Source of the DNA: an uncultured Tateyamaria sp.
Lineage (GTDB): Bacteria; Pseudomonadota; Alphaproteobacteria; Rhodobacterales; Rhodobacteraceae
Assembly: GCF_947494755.1 (NCBI RefSeq)
Contig: NZ_CANLVZ010000004.1
Coordinates: 186,001 to 250,000, forward strand
Direction of reading: 5' to 3'
DNA length: 64,000 bases
This document shows positions 57,617 through 64,000 of the stretch, piece after piece; the stretch's first letter is position 1; every line of letters starts with the position of its first letter. A model generated the notes under the pieces. It was not told the origin of the DNA. It ran no database searches and was given only the letters and a program-made list of their open reading frames with translations. The translations under genes and the position numbers were made by a program.

Positions 57617-58206
57617 CGCGCACCGCCCAGGCGAAACACCTTGTAGCGCTCAATCAGGCTGGTCACGCCAAAGGGCATGCAGCCCTCGCTCAGCGTGGTC
57701 TCGTGGCGGAATTCGTAATAGTGGGCGGCCAGCAACATGACAGCCTGCACCAGATCAACGGGCGCGCCGCTTAATGCAGGGGCAAACCCCGCGCGAAAAG
57801 TGACATCCACATGACCCGCGGCGGGGATACCGGGCAAGGCCGCACCAACAGCGCGCACACGCGGGCGATGGGCGTCGCGTTCAAGCCAGTACACCGCACC
57901 ATCGACGGGCGTCTCAACACCGGCACGATCCACAAGGCTCAACCCCGTCAGGGCCTGCACCGGAGCCACCGGCAAAGGTTGCGCGTCGCCCGACTGCCAG
58001 TCATTCACCGACAGCTTGAAATCACGCTCGATCAGCACCTTGTTCGTGCGCGCCTCAATAGCGGCCACAGCCGCCCGCAGAAAGCCCGTCAAAACAGCGT
58101 CTTGCACGCTGTCATTGCCGAACCCGCTGCCCAGACGCAGATGCGCCTTGAATTCCTCAACCGGCAGCGCCGCATCGGGCACCGTGGTTTCTTCGATCAA
58201 CATCAT
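57613..58206 (-). CDS. GTA head-tail adaptor (g6)
   Basis: About 197-residue head-tail connector (DUF/phage gp6-like): EEFKAHLRLGSGFGNDSVQDAVL and a C-terminal VMLLAAHYYEFRHET. It docks on the portal. GGAG lies eight bases before ATGATG at 58206. It is the first gene after the 165-bp structured spacer. Confidence 0.92.
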   Translation of the reverse strand: MMLIEETTVPDAALPVEEFKAHLRLGSGFGNDSVQDAVLTGFLRAAVAAIEARTNKVLIERDFKLSVNDWQSGDAQPLPVAPVQALTGLSLVDRAGVETPVDGAVYWLERDAHRPRVRAVGAALPGIPAAGHVDVTFRAGFAPALSGAPVDLVQAVMLLAAHYYEFRHETTLSEGCMPFGVTSLIERYKVFRLGGAR

Positions 58207-58371
58207 GGAACATCTCCACACGACTTATGGCCCCTCTTCCCGTTGGTCCGGGCGCGCGCCAGTCCGCATTGCTCGGACGGAGGGGAGCAGCTAGACAACA
58301 CGGCGCACTTCCAGCGCGCACCCGGCACCGGGGAAAGGCGCTCGCCCCTCCCCGATGATCCGCTCTTGCCC
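58207..58371 (-). other. Structured spacer between GTA capsid (g5) and adaptor (g6) genes
   Basis: 165-bp gap, the longest in the GTA cluster. Minus-strand RNA can fold CGGGGA/TCCCCG around GGCGAGCGCC just after the capsid stop, and a second hairpin GTCCG/CGGAC (58262-58278) inside outer arms CCCCTC/GAGGGG. No T run follows either, so they look like mRNA-stability or processing elements rather than terminators. Confidence 0.55.
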
Positions 58372-59550
58372 TTAGGCAGTCGCGAATTTCAGCAGCTTGA
58401 TGGCCGCAAAGTCGCTCACGTCACCGCCCACGCGCTTGGTGGCATAGAACAGCACGTGAGGCTTGGCGCTGAAGGGATCACGCAGCACGCGCAGATCAGG
58501 GCGCTCGGCCACGGTATAACCGGCGGCGAAATCACCAAAGGCGATGGCATCAGCGCCGGTCGTGGCATCAGGCATGTCCTCGGCGATCAGAACGGGATAG
58601 CCCATCAGAACCGCAGGCTGACCCGCCGCCAGACCGTCCGTCCACAAGAAGCGACCGTCATTGTCCTTGAGCTTGCGCACCAGACCGGCCGTCTTTGAGT
58701 TCATCACGAACGTCGCATTTGCGCGGTACTCGGCACCAAGCGCATAGACCACGTCGATGATCGCTTCGGCCGTCACATCGCCATCCGCACCCGTGGGCAC
58801 ATAGCCAAGGTTGCCCCAGGTCCAGACGTCATTGTCGACGGATGTGTGGGCCAAAAAGCCCTTGGGCTTGTCGATACCGTCACCCGTCACAAAGGACGCA
58901 GCCTCGGCACGCGAGAACTTGTCGGCAATGCGACCCGCAAGCCAGCCTTCGATATCGAATGCGGCATCATCCAGCAGACGCTGCGACGCCTTGGGCAAGG
59001 CCGACAGCTCGTGCAGCGGGATGGTGATGCGGTCGATCTGCGGGGTGTCGGTCTCGGTCAGGTTGGCCGTTTCCGTGGCCCAGCCCGTGCCGATGTCACC
59101 GTGATCGACCAGCACATCGTAGGATGTCGCCTCGACATTCACCACAGAGGCGATCGAGCGGATGGAGGCGGTCGCATTCAGCGCCGACTTCACCGTGTCC
59201 GAGGTCTGCGGATCGACAAGATAGCCACCATCGGAATTCACAGCCGTGGACAGGGATTTGCCATCCAGCTCAAGGCCACGCAGGCCATCATCATCACCCG
59301 CACGCAGATAGGCATTGAACGCCTTCTGATGAGGCGCGCCAAGATCGACGGCACCAGCCAAAGGGGTGCGCGCCGCAGTCATATTTTTCCGATCCAGCAT
59401 GGTCAGTCGCTCTTCCGTTTGTTGAAGTTTGGTTTGAATGTCGGCCTTGAAGCCTTTGATTTCCATCACGAAACCCATCATGGCCTCCGCAACATCCTGG
59501 ACGGGGGACAAACCTTCCCCGGCCCGAGCCTTGATCTCGGTCTTGCTCAT
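58372..59550 (-). CDS. GTA major capsid protein (g5, HK97 fold)
   Basis: 392-residue HK97-family capsid protein. Residues about 1-60 are a helical delta/scaffold segment (VMEIKGFKADIQTKLQQTEERL), removed by the protease in related particles; the mature part includes AVNSDGGYLVDPQTSD and YGPVL-type shell strands. ATG at 59550 has AAGGA at seven bases; another ATG lies two codons earlier. 40 bp after the protease gene. Confidence 0.95.
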   Translation of the reverse strand: MSKTEIKARAGEGLSPVQDVAEAMMGFVMEIKGFKADIQTKLQQTEERLTMLDRKNMTAARTPLAGAVDLGAPHQKAFNAYLRAGDDDGLRGLELDGKSLSTAVNSDGGYLVDPQTSDTVKSALNATASIRSIASVVNVEATSYDVLVDHGDIGTGWATETANLTETDTPQIDRITIPLHELSALPKASQRLLDDAAFDIEGWLAGRIADKFSRAEAASFVTGDGIDKPKGFLAHTSVDNDVWTWGNLGYVPTGADGDVTAEAIIDVVYALGAEYRANATFVMNSKTAGLVRKLKDNDGRFLWTDGLAAGQPAVLMGYPVLIAEDMPDATTGADAIAFGDFAAGYTVAERPDLRVLRDPFSAKPHVLFYATKRVGGDVSDFAAIKLLKFATA

Positions 59551-59590
59551 CAGCATGTCCTTGATTTGTGGTCGTTAACGGCCCCGCGCC

Positions 59591-60154
59591 TCAGCGCTGT
59601 GCCAAGCTTTCGCGGGCAAGCCAAAGGGCCTCCGCCATGTCGCGCAGCATGGCATCGTGATCCAGGACCACCTCGTCGGCCTTGGCCGCCACGCGCGCAC
59701 TGGGCAGCATCGGGAAAGTGACAAGCGACACCTCCCAAAGCTCCAGTTCGGTCAAGAGCCGCTGGCCCTTGGTGTTCTTTGTCGATTTGACGGTACGATA
59801 GCCGATAGACAGCCCGTCAATGGCGCCCGCCGCAATCAGTTCCAGCGCCTCCCGGCCCTTGGCCACCTCGGGCAGCAACCGGCCCTTGACCCACAGACCC
59901 TTGGCATCCTCACGCACCTCGTCCCACACGCCAATGGGACAGGCAGGATCATGCTGCCACAGCATCTTGACGCGCCGCCCCTCTGCCTTGATCGCGCCAA
60001 GCGAAGCGGCATAGGCCCCCGCACTGACCACATCTCCGCCCTGATCGCAGGCACCAAACAGACTGGCATAGCCCTCAATCACATGATCGTCCTGCACTTT
60101 GATCCCTTCACCAAAGCGCGCGAATTTTGTCTCAAGACCGGTCTCCGCCTGCAT
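59591..60154 (-). CDS. GTA prohead protease (g4)
   Basis: 187-residue HK97 prohead protease (U35 family). The start MQAETGLETKFARF, VIEGYASLFG, LWQHDPACPIG (catalytic His) and GAIDGLSIGYRT (catalytic Ser) fit the family. GAGGAGAG lies before ATG at 60154; the frame is open to 60250. It matures the capsid of the next gene. Confidence 0.94.
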   Translation of the reverse strand: MQAETGLETKFARFGEGIKVQDDHVIEGYASLFGACDQGGDVVSAGAYAASLGAIKAEGRRVKMLWQHDPACPIGVWDEVREDAKGLWVKGRLLPEVAKGREALELIAAGAIDGLSIGYRTVKSTKNTKGQRLLTELELWEVSLVTFPMLPSARVAAKADEVVLDHDAMLRDMAEALWLARESLAQR

Positions 60155-60171
60155 CTCTACTCTCCTCAGAT

Positions 60172-60396
60172 TTAGTGTGGGATGGCCGCCATGATGGATT
60201 GGAACCCGGTGGCCAGCACCGCTGCGACCACCCCGTAAACGGTGAGCCACAGCCGCTTTTCCAGCCGCTCCATCAGCTCCTCAAGACGATCCAGACGCTT
60301 GCATAGGTTGTCGAAATGCACCGCCGTCAGCCGCTCATGGGCCTCAAGGCGCAAACCTGGCGCACAGGCAAATCGCTCAAATGTTGTGTCATCCAT
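60172..60396 (-). CDS. GTA g3.5 small membrane-like protein
   Basis: 74 residues; N-terminal helix with charged RLDRLEELMERLEKRLW coiled coil, then one hydrophobic segment (LTVYGVVAAVLATGFQSI). Conserved between portal and protease in GTA clusters; role unknown, possibly membrane-associated or involved in assembly. It overlaps the portal stop by eight bases. Confidence 0.88.
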   Translation of the reverse strand: MDDTTFERFACAPGLRLEAHERLTAVHFDNLCKRLDRLEELMERLEKRLWLTVYGVVAAVLATGFQSIMAAIPH

Positions 60397-61576
60397 CCGC
60401 GCCCTCCTCGGCCAGCGCGGGCAAGCCCAGCATCCGGCGCTTTTCAGCGGCACTCAGGAAATCGGCACCCGACACGCGGGCCCACTGGGCATCCCGCTCA
60501 GCGGACAAGGCCGACACCTGATCCAGATCCGGGGTCAGGATCAAATCCTCGCCCGTATGGGCCCCAAGCCAATCGGCAAGCCCCGCCGCCACTCGCGTCG
60601 CCAGCGGCAAAACCGTCAACCGATAAAACGCTCGGTTCGCCTCCTGATAGTTGGCATAGGTGGCGTCCCCTTGAATCCCCAGCAACATCGGGGGCACGCC
60701 AAAGGCCAGAGCAATCTCGCGCGCCGCCGCTTCCTTCGTCTTCTGAAATTCCATATCCGAGGGCGAAAAGCCCATCGGCTTCCAATCCAGACCACCCTCC
60801 AGCAACATCGGACGGCCCGCATTGCGCGCGCCCGAGTGATTGGTCTCGATCTCCGACACAAGGCGGTCGTATTGATCGTTGCTCAACTGCGACTGACCCT
60901 CTTGGCCCCGATACACAATGGCCCCCGATGGGCGCGCCGCATTATCCAGCAACGACTTCGACCAGCGCGACGCTGCGGTATGGACATCCAGCGCCATGGC
61001 CGCCGCCTGCATCGGCGAAAAGCCGTAATGATCGTCCTGCGGATGAAACGACTTGATATGACAAATCGGGCTGATCGGCCCTGACGCGTCAAACCGATGT
61101 GTCTTGCCGCCCACCGCGTAGTCATAGGCGACAGGCCAACCATCCGCCCCCGGAACCACCGACATCCGATCCGAGCGCAGCACATGTAATTCCAGCGGTG
61201 GACCACTCTCGCCCGCGACGGCCTCGACATAGGCGTTGCCCGACAACAAAAGCTGCGCAAACAGCGCCTCCAGCAACTCCGCCCGGCCCTGTCCCGGATT
61301 GGGGCGCTTGATCAGGGCGAGCAAAGGATGCGCCTCAAACCGCCGCTCGGCATCCTGCAACACCAAGGGCAATGCGGCAGCGGCTTCCGCGATCAGCTTG
61401 ACCGACCGAAACCCCACCGGATTGCCCGAAAACCCCGACCGGGTCAGCGACACCGCATCGCGCGGGCTCCAGGCCACCCGGCCGCCCGTTTGCCAGGCCA
61501 CAACCTTGCCCGTGGCACTTGCCTTCTGCTCTGGTACATCCGCCACAGCGCGGCTCCGAAAGAAATCAAACACCAT
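60389..61576 (-). CDS. GTA portal protein (g3)
   Basis: 395-residue HK97-type portal: FDFFRSRAVADV start, LLEALFAQLLLSGNAYVEAV and EKRRMLGLPAL at the C terminus. Forms the ring through which DNA enters the head. The ribosome-binding site is AAGGAG, ten bases upstream of ATG at 61576 with a second, out-of-frame ATG in between. It follows the terminator at 61628-61664. Confidence 0.95.
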   Translation of the reverse strand: MVFDFFRSRAVADVPEQKASATGKVVAWQTGGRVAWSPRDAVSLTRSGFSGNPVGFRSVKLIAEAAAALPLVLQDAERRFEAHPLLALIKRPNPGQGRAELLEALFAQLLLSGNAYVEAVAGESGPPLELHVLRSDRMSVVPGADGWPVAYDYAVGGKTHRFDASGPISPICHIKSFHPQDDHYGFSPMQAAAMALDVHTAASRWSKSLLDNAARPSGAIVYRGQEGQSQLSNDQYDRLVSEIETNHSGARNAGRPMLLEGGLDWKPMGFSPSDMEFQKTKEAAAREIALAFGVPPMLLGIQGDATYANYQEANRAFYRLTVLPLATRVAAGLADWLGAHTGEDLILTPDLDQVSALSAERDAQWARVSGADFLSAAEKRRMLGLPALAEEGADG

Positions 61577-61627
61577 GTTTCATGGTCTCCTTCACGTGTT
61601 CCCCACAAAGCCACCGCCTTGCGTCCA

Positions 61628-61664
61628 ACAAAAAAGGGCGTGCGCTGTTGCCAGCGCCGCCCTT
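61628..61664 (-). terminator. Intrinsic terminator between GTA g2 (terminase) and g3 (portal)
   Basis: On the minus strand the stem AAGGGCGGCGCTG pairs with CAGCGCACGCCCTT (one bulge), closed by a GCAA tetraloop and followed by a T6 run (TTTTTTGTTGG). All requirements for an intrinsic terminator are met, yet it lies inside the GTA transcription unit, 52 bp before the portal ATG. Confidence 0.85.
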
Positions 61665-61665
61665 G

Positions 61666-61684
61666 CTTCATTTCGCCAAATAAA
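61666..61684 (-). repeat. Second copy of the TTTATTTGGCGAAATGAAG repeat
   Basis: Exact 19-base copy of the tail of the repeat at 5853-5871, in the opposite orientation, lying between the terminase stop and the g2/g3 terminator. Confidence 0.8.
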
Positions 61685-61705
61685 TCGCGCGCCCCGGCGG
61701 GTCGC

Positions 61706-63076
61706 CTACAACCCGCGCACCCCTGGCCTGCGATATTCCCGCGCCGGGTCAATCATCAACTCATGGAACGCCCACACCAGCGCATCCACTCGGTCGGGCG
61801 AGCCAGAACCGACAAACCCACGCCGCGTCATCGCCACCATCTGATCCTCGAGCGCCCCCAGATCCGGCGCGTGGGTCACACGGCCCTGTTCGTACAACGC
61901 AGCCACGGGCTCCGCCCGCGCCACCTTGCCCCGCGTCGCATGGACCGCGCGGTAGGGCACCAGCGGATCAATCTGACGGACCACCTCGCCCACCATCTGA
62001 CCGCCCTGGTTGACCTCAGCGACCAGCCGATCCGCCTGAAACTGATCCACAGCCCCCACAGCAGCGCGCGCCCACTCCGAGGGGCGCGCGCCCTGCACGG
62101 ACACATCCGCAATCACGTGCGCGGTCCAATCCTGCGGCGAGCCCTGCATATGGGCTCCCACCACAACAATCCCGCATTCGTCCGCCGACGACCCGCTGGT
62201 CACCGCCGGGTCCAACCCGACAACAATGCGATCAAACCCGGCCACCTCCCTGCGATGACAAGCTTCCAGCATCTCGGTCGTCCAGAGCGCACCTTCCGCA
62301 TCGCTCAACAACACCCCGTCCAACTCCTGACGGCCCAGCCGGGTGCCATGATAGCGGGCCCGCACCTCCTCCAGAAACGAGGCCGCCAGGTTGGCCGCAT
62401 TGGCCTCCGTCGCTGCATGGGTCGTCACGGTCGAGGGCATCTGCAGCAGATCCTTCAAAACGCCGACATTGCGCGGCGTGGTCGTCACACACACCCGCGG
62501 ATCGTCGCCCAGCCGCAACGCGAACTGCAACATATCCCATGTCTCGCGACCCTTCTTCCACTTGGCCAACTCATCAACCCAAGCCGCATCGAATTGCGGG
62601 CCCCGCAAGCCTTCGGGGTCAAAGGCGGTATGGACAGTCGCCACGGCCCCGTTGGGCCACTCAAGACGCTTGCGCCCCGCAACCCAGGTCGGGCGACGGT
62701 CCGGGGGCGAGCAGGCGAGAATACCGCTCTCGCCAAAAATCATCACTTCGCGGACCTGCTCAATGGTCTCACCGACCAAAGCCACGCGACGGGCCGTGCC
62801 ATGATCAAACGGTGTCGGCCCCTCAACCTTCGAACGGACCCACTCGGCCCCGGCGCGGGTCTTGCCCGCACCACGCCCCCCCATAATGACCCATGTACGC
62901 CAGTCGCCCTCAGGTGGCAGCTGGTGATCCAGCGCCCAGAACTCGAACAGAAAAGGGAGGGCGCCCAGGGCGCCCTCGTCCAACTCATTCAGAAACTGCT
63001 CCTGCACCGCAACAGGGGCGGATGCGAGCAAGCGCGCACCGTATGTCAGCGCGGGCGCGGTCGAGGTCGATAGCAT
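61706..63076 (-). CDS. GTA large terminase subunit (g2)
   Basis: 456-residue packaging ATPase/nuclease. Walker A VIMGGRGAGKTRAGAEW (Lys72), Walker B VAAWVDE-like DAAWVDELAKW, and C-terminal RNase-H-like nuclease with VGLDPAVTSGSSADE. It would package host DNA without a specific start site. ATG at 63076 follows AAGGGGG; a TTG at 63121 is less likely. It overlaps the end of g1 by 92 bp in another frame. Confidence 0.95.
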   Translation of the reverse strand: MLSTSTAPALTYGARLLASAPVAVQEQFLNELDEGALGALPFLFEFWALDHQLPPEGDWRTWVIMGGRGAGKTRAGAEWVRSKVEGPTPFDHGTARRVALVGETIEQVREVMIFGESGILACSPPDRRPTWVAGRKRLEWPNGAVATVHTAFDPEGLRGPQFDAAWVDELAKWKKGRETWDMLQFALRLGDDPRVCVTTTPRNVGVLKDLLQMPSTVTTHAATEANAANLAASFLEEVRARYHGTRLGRQELDGVLLSDAEGALWTTEMLEACHRREVAGFDRIVVGLDPAVTSGSSADECGIVVVGAHMQGSPQDWTAHVIADVSVQGARPSEWARAAVGAVDQFQADRLVAEVNQGGQMVGEVVRQIDPLVPYRAVHATRGKVARAEPVAALYEQGRVTHAPDLGALEDQMVAMTRRGFVGSGSPDRVDALVWAFHELMIDPAREYRRPGVRGL

Positions 63077-63329
63077 AGCCCCCTTGCGCGATCCGGCTTT
63101 GCTTTTGTCGGATGTCAGCAAGCGATACCTCCAGCTTCTGGCAATTGATCATGACAGAATTCATCTCCGAGATCTTGGATTTGATTTCTGCGGCTTTGAC
63201 GTCCTCCCCCTGTGCGACCCTTTCTCTGAGGGCTTCGAATTCGTGACGCAAATGGCGCACCGAATCCTGCACCGAGGAAAACAGCTCCTCGACGCGAGCT
63301 TCTTCAAGCTCCGGGGTGATTAGTGTCAT
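62985..63329 (-). CDS. GTA g1 (small-terminase-like)
   Basis: 114 residues, helical and charged: MTLITPELEEARVEELFSS then a long helix with HEFEALRERVAQGEDVKAAEIKSKI. Corresponds to RcGTA orfg1, thought to be the small terminase. GAGAGG lies ten bases before ATG at 63329. The longer frame to 63467 starts in the -35 box and is not real. The last 92 bp overlap g2. Confidence 0.92.
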   Translation of the reverse strand: MTLITPELEEARVEELFSSVQDSVRHLRHEFEALRERVAQGEDVKAAEIKSKISEMNSVMINCQKLEVSLADIRQKQSRIAQGGYAIDLDRARADIRCALARIRPCCGAGAVSE

Positions 63330-63373
63330 ATGTGCATAACCTCTCATGCGTTGGGTTAAGTCCCCGCACGAGC

Positions 63374-63412
63374 AAAATGAAAAAGCGACCCCGGATTGCT
63401 CCGACGGTCGCT
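63374..63412 (-). terminator. Intrinsic terminator in the leader of GTA g1
   Basis: Minus-strand hairpin: outer stem AGCGACC/GGTCGCT, inner stem CGGA/TCCG, GCAA tetraloop, then TTTTTCATTTT. It starts about 20 bases after the predicted transcript start and lies 45 bp before the g1 ATG. Together with the promoter it would yield an RNA of roughly 50-60 nt. Confidence 0.85.
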
Positions 63413-63438
63413 GACCCACTTTTCCTAGCTTGTCACAA

Positions 63439-63467
63439 GTTATACGTGCAACCGTTCGCAGAGTCAA
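63439..63467 (-). promoter_or_regulatory. Sigma-70-type promoter upstream of GTA g1
   Basis: -35 TTGACT (63462-63467) and -10 TATAAC (63439-63444), spacer exactly 17. This is one of the best sigma-70 matches in the window. Predicted transcript start is near 63432. Confidence 0.7.
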
Positions 63468-63532
63468 GTGGTTTGATGGGGCGACGCGCCCGCTAAGCGT
63501 ACGGTATGATTAATAAATTCCTACATTCCGGG

Positions 63533-63548
63533 TTAATGTCGGGTTAAC
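63533..63548. promoter_or_regulatory. CtrA binding site upstream of GTA g1
   Basis: TTAATGTCGGGTTAAC fits the CtrA consensus TTAA-N7-TTAAC. On the minus strand it also reads TTAA-N7-TTAAC, so it is a two-sided full site. It lies about 66 bp upstream of the -35 and 100 bp upstream of the predicted transcript start. Confidence 0.75.
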
Positions 63549-63606
63549 CTGCGGGTAAGCCACTGATGTCACGAAACAACTCACGCGTGTCTTTCAGCGT
63601 CACGCG

Positions 63607-63671
63607 GGCGGAGGACACCTCCGCCTTACACCCACACCGTTTCGCTACGTAAGGCGCAGGTGTCCTGCGCC
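63607..63671. repeat. REP-like hairpin pair downstream of mltG
   Basis: Two perfect 8-bp hairpins, 63607-63625 (arms GGCGGAGG/CCTCCGCC) and 63653-63671 (arms GGCGCAGG/CCTGCGCC), in head-to-head arrangement with shared GTAAGGCG edges. The second abuts the mltG stop. The pattern matches REP/BIME elements of Rhodobacteraceae; it may stop mltG transcription from entering the GTA cluster. Confidence 0.75.
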
Positions 63672-64000
63672 CTACCCGCCATCCGTTTCATTGGCCCGCT
63701 CCGCCTCGATCTCACGCCAGCGCGCCACATTGCGGTTGTGCTCGTCCAGCGTCTCGGCAAACGCGTGGCCGCCCGTGCCATCGGCAACAAAGAACACATA
63801 GTTCGTGTCCTCCGGCTGCCCCGCCGCCATCAGGCTCGCGCGCCCGGGGTTCGCAATCGGGGTCGGCGGCAGCCCTTCGATCACATAGGTGTTCCACGGC
63901 GTCGCCTCACGCAGCTCGGACCGACGCAGGCCACGACCCAAGACACCCTGCCCCTTGGTCACACCATAAATGACGGTCGGGTCCGTCTGCAGGCGCATCC
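63672..64000 (-). CDS. mltG: Endolytic murein transglycosylase MltG, C-terminal part (cut by window edge)
   Basis: About 109 C-terminal residues of the YceG/MltG family: MRLQTDPTVIYGVTKGQG, NTYVIEGLPPTPIANPGRASL and the terminal YVFFVADGTGGHAFAETLDEHNRNVARW. MltG cuts nascent glycan strands at the inner membrane. The catalytic Glu region lies outside the window. The frame remains open to the right edge. It lies upstream of the GTA cluster on the same strand. Confidence 0.95.
   Translation of the reverse strand, partial: MRLQTDPTVIYGVTKGQGVLGRGLRRSELREATPWNTYVIEGLPPTPIANPGRASLMAAGQPEDTNYVFFVADGTGGHAFAETLDEHNRNVARWREIEAERANETDGG

Larger units (their letters stand above)
49236..63329 (-). mobile_element. 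RcGTA-type gene transfer agent structural cluster (g1-g15)
   Basis: A 14.1-kb block on the minus strand encoding, in order from 63.3 to 49.2 kb, g1, large terminase, portal, g3.5, prohead protease, major capsid, adaptor, stopper, tail terminator, major tail protein, g10, g10.1, tape measure, distal tail, hub, NlpC/P60 peptidase and tip fibre. This is the exact order of the Rhodobacter capsulatus GTA. All frames are open; GC content matches the chromosome, and no integrase, repressor or replication gene is present, all expected for a domesticated GTA rather than a prophage. Head spikes, endolysin and the GafA activator are encoded elsewhere in known hosts and are not in this window. Confidence 0.97.

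Noticed and set aside
61328-63073. 581-residue plus-strand frame opposite the GTA terminase and portal genes
   Set aside because: A shadow of the GC-rich coding strand: Arg/His/Pro-rich composition, no ribosome-binding site, no family motif, while the minus strand carries clear terminase motifs.
49236-63329. Active or remnant prophage
   Set aside because: No integrase, repressor, replication, lysis or attachment-site sequences; gene order and protein types match the RcGTA cluster, and base composition matches the host.
63330-63467. N-terminal extension of GTA g1 to 63467
   Set aside because: The extension would start in the -35 box and run through the predicted terminator; it has no ribosome-binding site, while ATG at 63329 has GAGAGG upstream.
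1-64000. CRISPR arrays, rRNA genes, insertion sequences
   Set aside because: No regularly spaced direct repeats, no rRNA sequence and no transposase frame were seen on either strand.

Overview
The window is a GC-rich chromosomal segment from an alphaproteobacterium, most likely a marine Rhodobacteraceae (Roseobacter-group) strain. The evidence is a C4-pathway HemA, a split pyruvate dehydrogenase operon with a lipoyl domain on PdhB, an alphaproteobacterial LexA box (GAAC-N7-GAAC), a CtrA box, an FNR-type box, a tandem pair of tRNA-Asp genes and a complete RcGTA-type gene transfer agent cluster. The genus cannot be fixed from the window alone. No rRNA, CRISPR array, IS element or integrase was seen.

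0-9.7 kb: cell-envelope and housekeeping genes: PBP1A (cut by the left edge), amidase AmiC, an aminotransferase, an exported M48 protease and a DsbA-like thiol protein, IspG, a RodZ-like protein and HemA (5-aminolevulinate synthase). 9.7-18.4 kb: an FNR-type box between hemA and an M20 peptidase, an alpha/beta hydrolase with the full pocket of fluoroacetate dehalogenases, a glycosyltransferase/sulfotransferase pair, two tRNA-Asp genes, a pirin, an AT-richer patch with an orphan gene, coaD, a CBS-domain protein and a LysR regulator. 18.5-23.6 kb: a valine-catabolic operon (mmsA, small STAS/SEC14-like gene, acyl-CoA dehydrogenase, then 3-hydroxyisobutyryl-CoA hydrolase fused in frame to 3-hydroxyisobutyrate dehydrogenase). 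23.6-43.6 kb: uvrA with its SOS box, two MFS transporters, a membrane fatty-acid hydroxylase, lpd, queA, a large AsmA-like protein, bcp, a DUF455 protein, an M23 peptidase with a bactofilin, two cyclophilins, pgk and an SDR. 43.7-49.1 kb: ftsB, the pdhA-VOC-pdhB-pdhC operon and cysE. pdhA and the distant lpd share a near-identical palindrome that probably ties E1/E2 and E3 together.

49.2-63.3 kb: a gene transfer agent cluster read on the minus strand from orfg1 (63.3 kb) to orfg15 (49.2 kb), with every structural gene of the R. capsulatus order intact, including g3.5 and g10.1. It lies between cysE and mltG. It would make small tailed particles that package random host DNA. Its control region is the most unusual part of the window: a full CtrA box, a near-consensus sigma-70 promoter, and directly after it an intrinsic terminator with a GCAA tetraloop ahead of orfg1. 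A second intrinsic terminator lies between the terminase and portal genes, and a structured spacer follows the capsid gene. Together these suggest control by premature termination and antitermination.

Starts were chosen from ribosome-binding sites and family alignments recalled from memory; no database search was possible.
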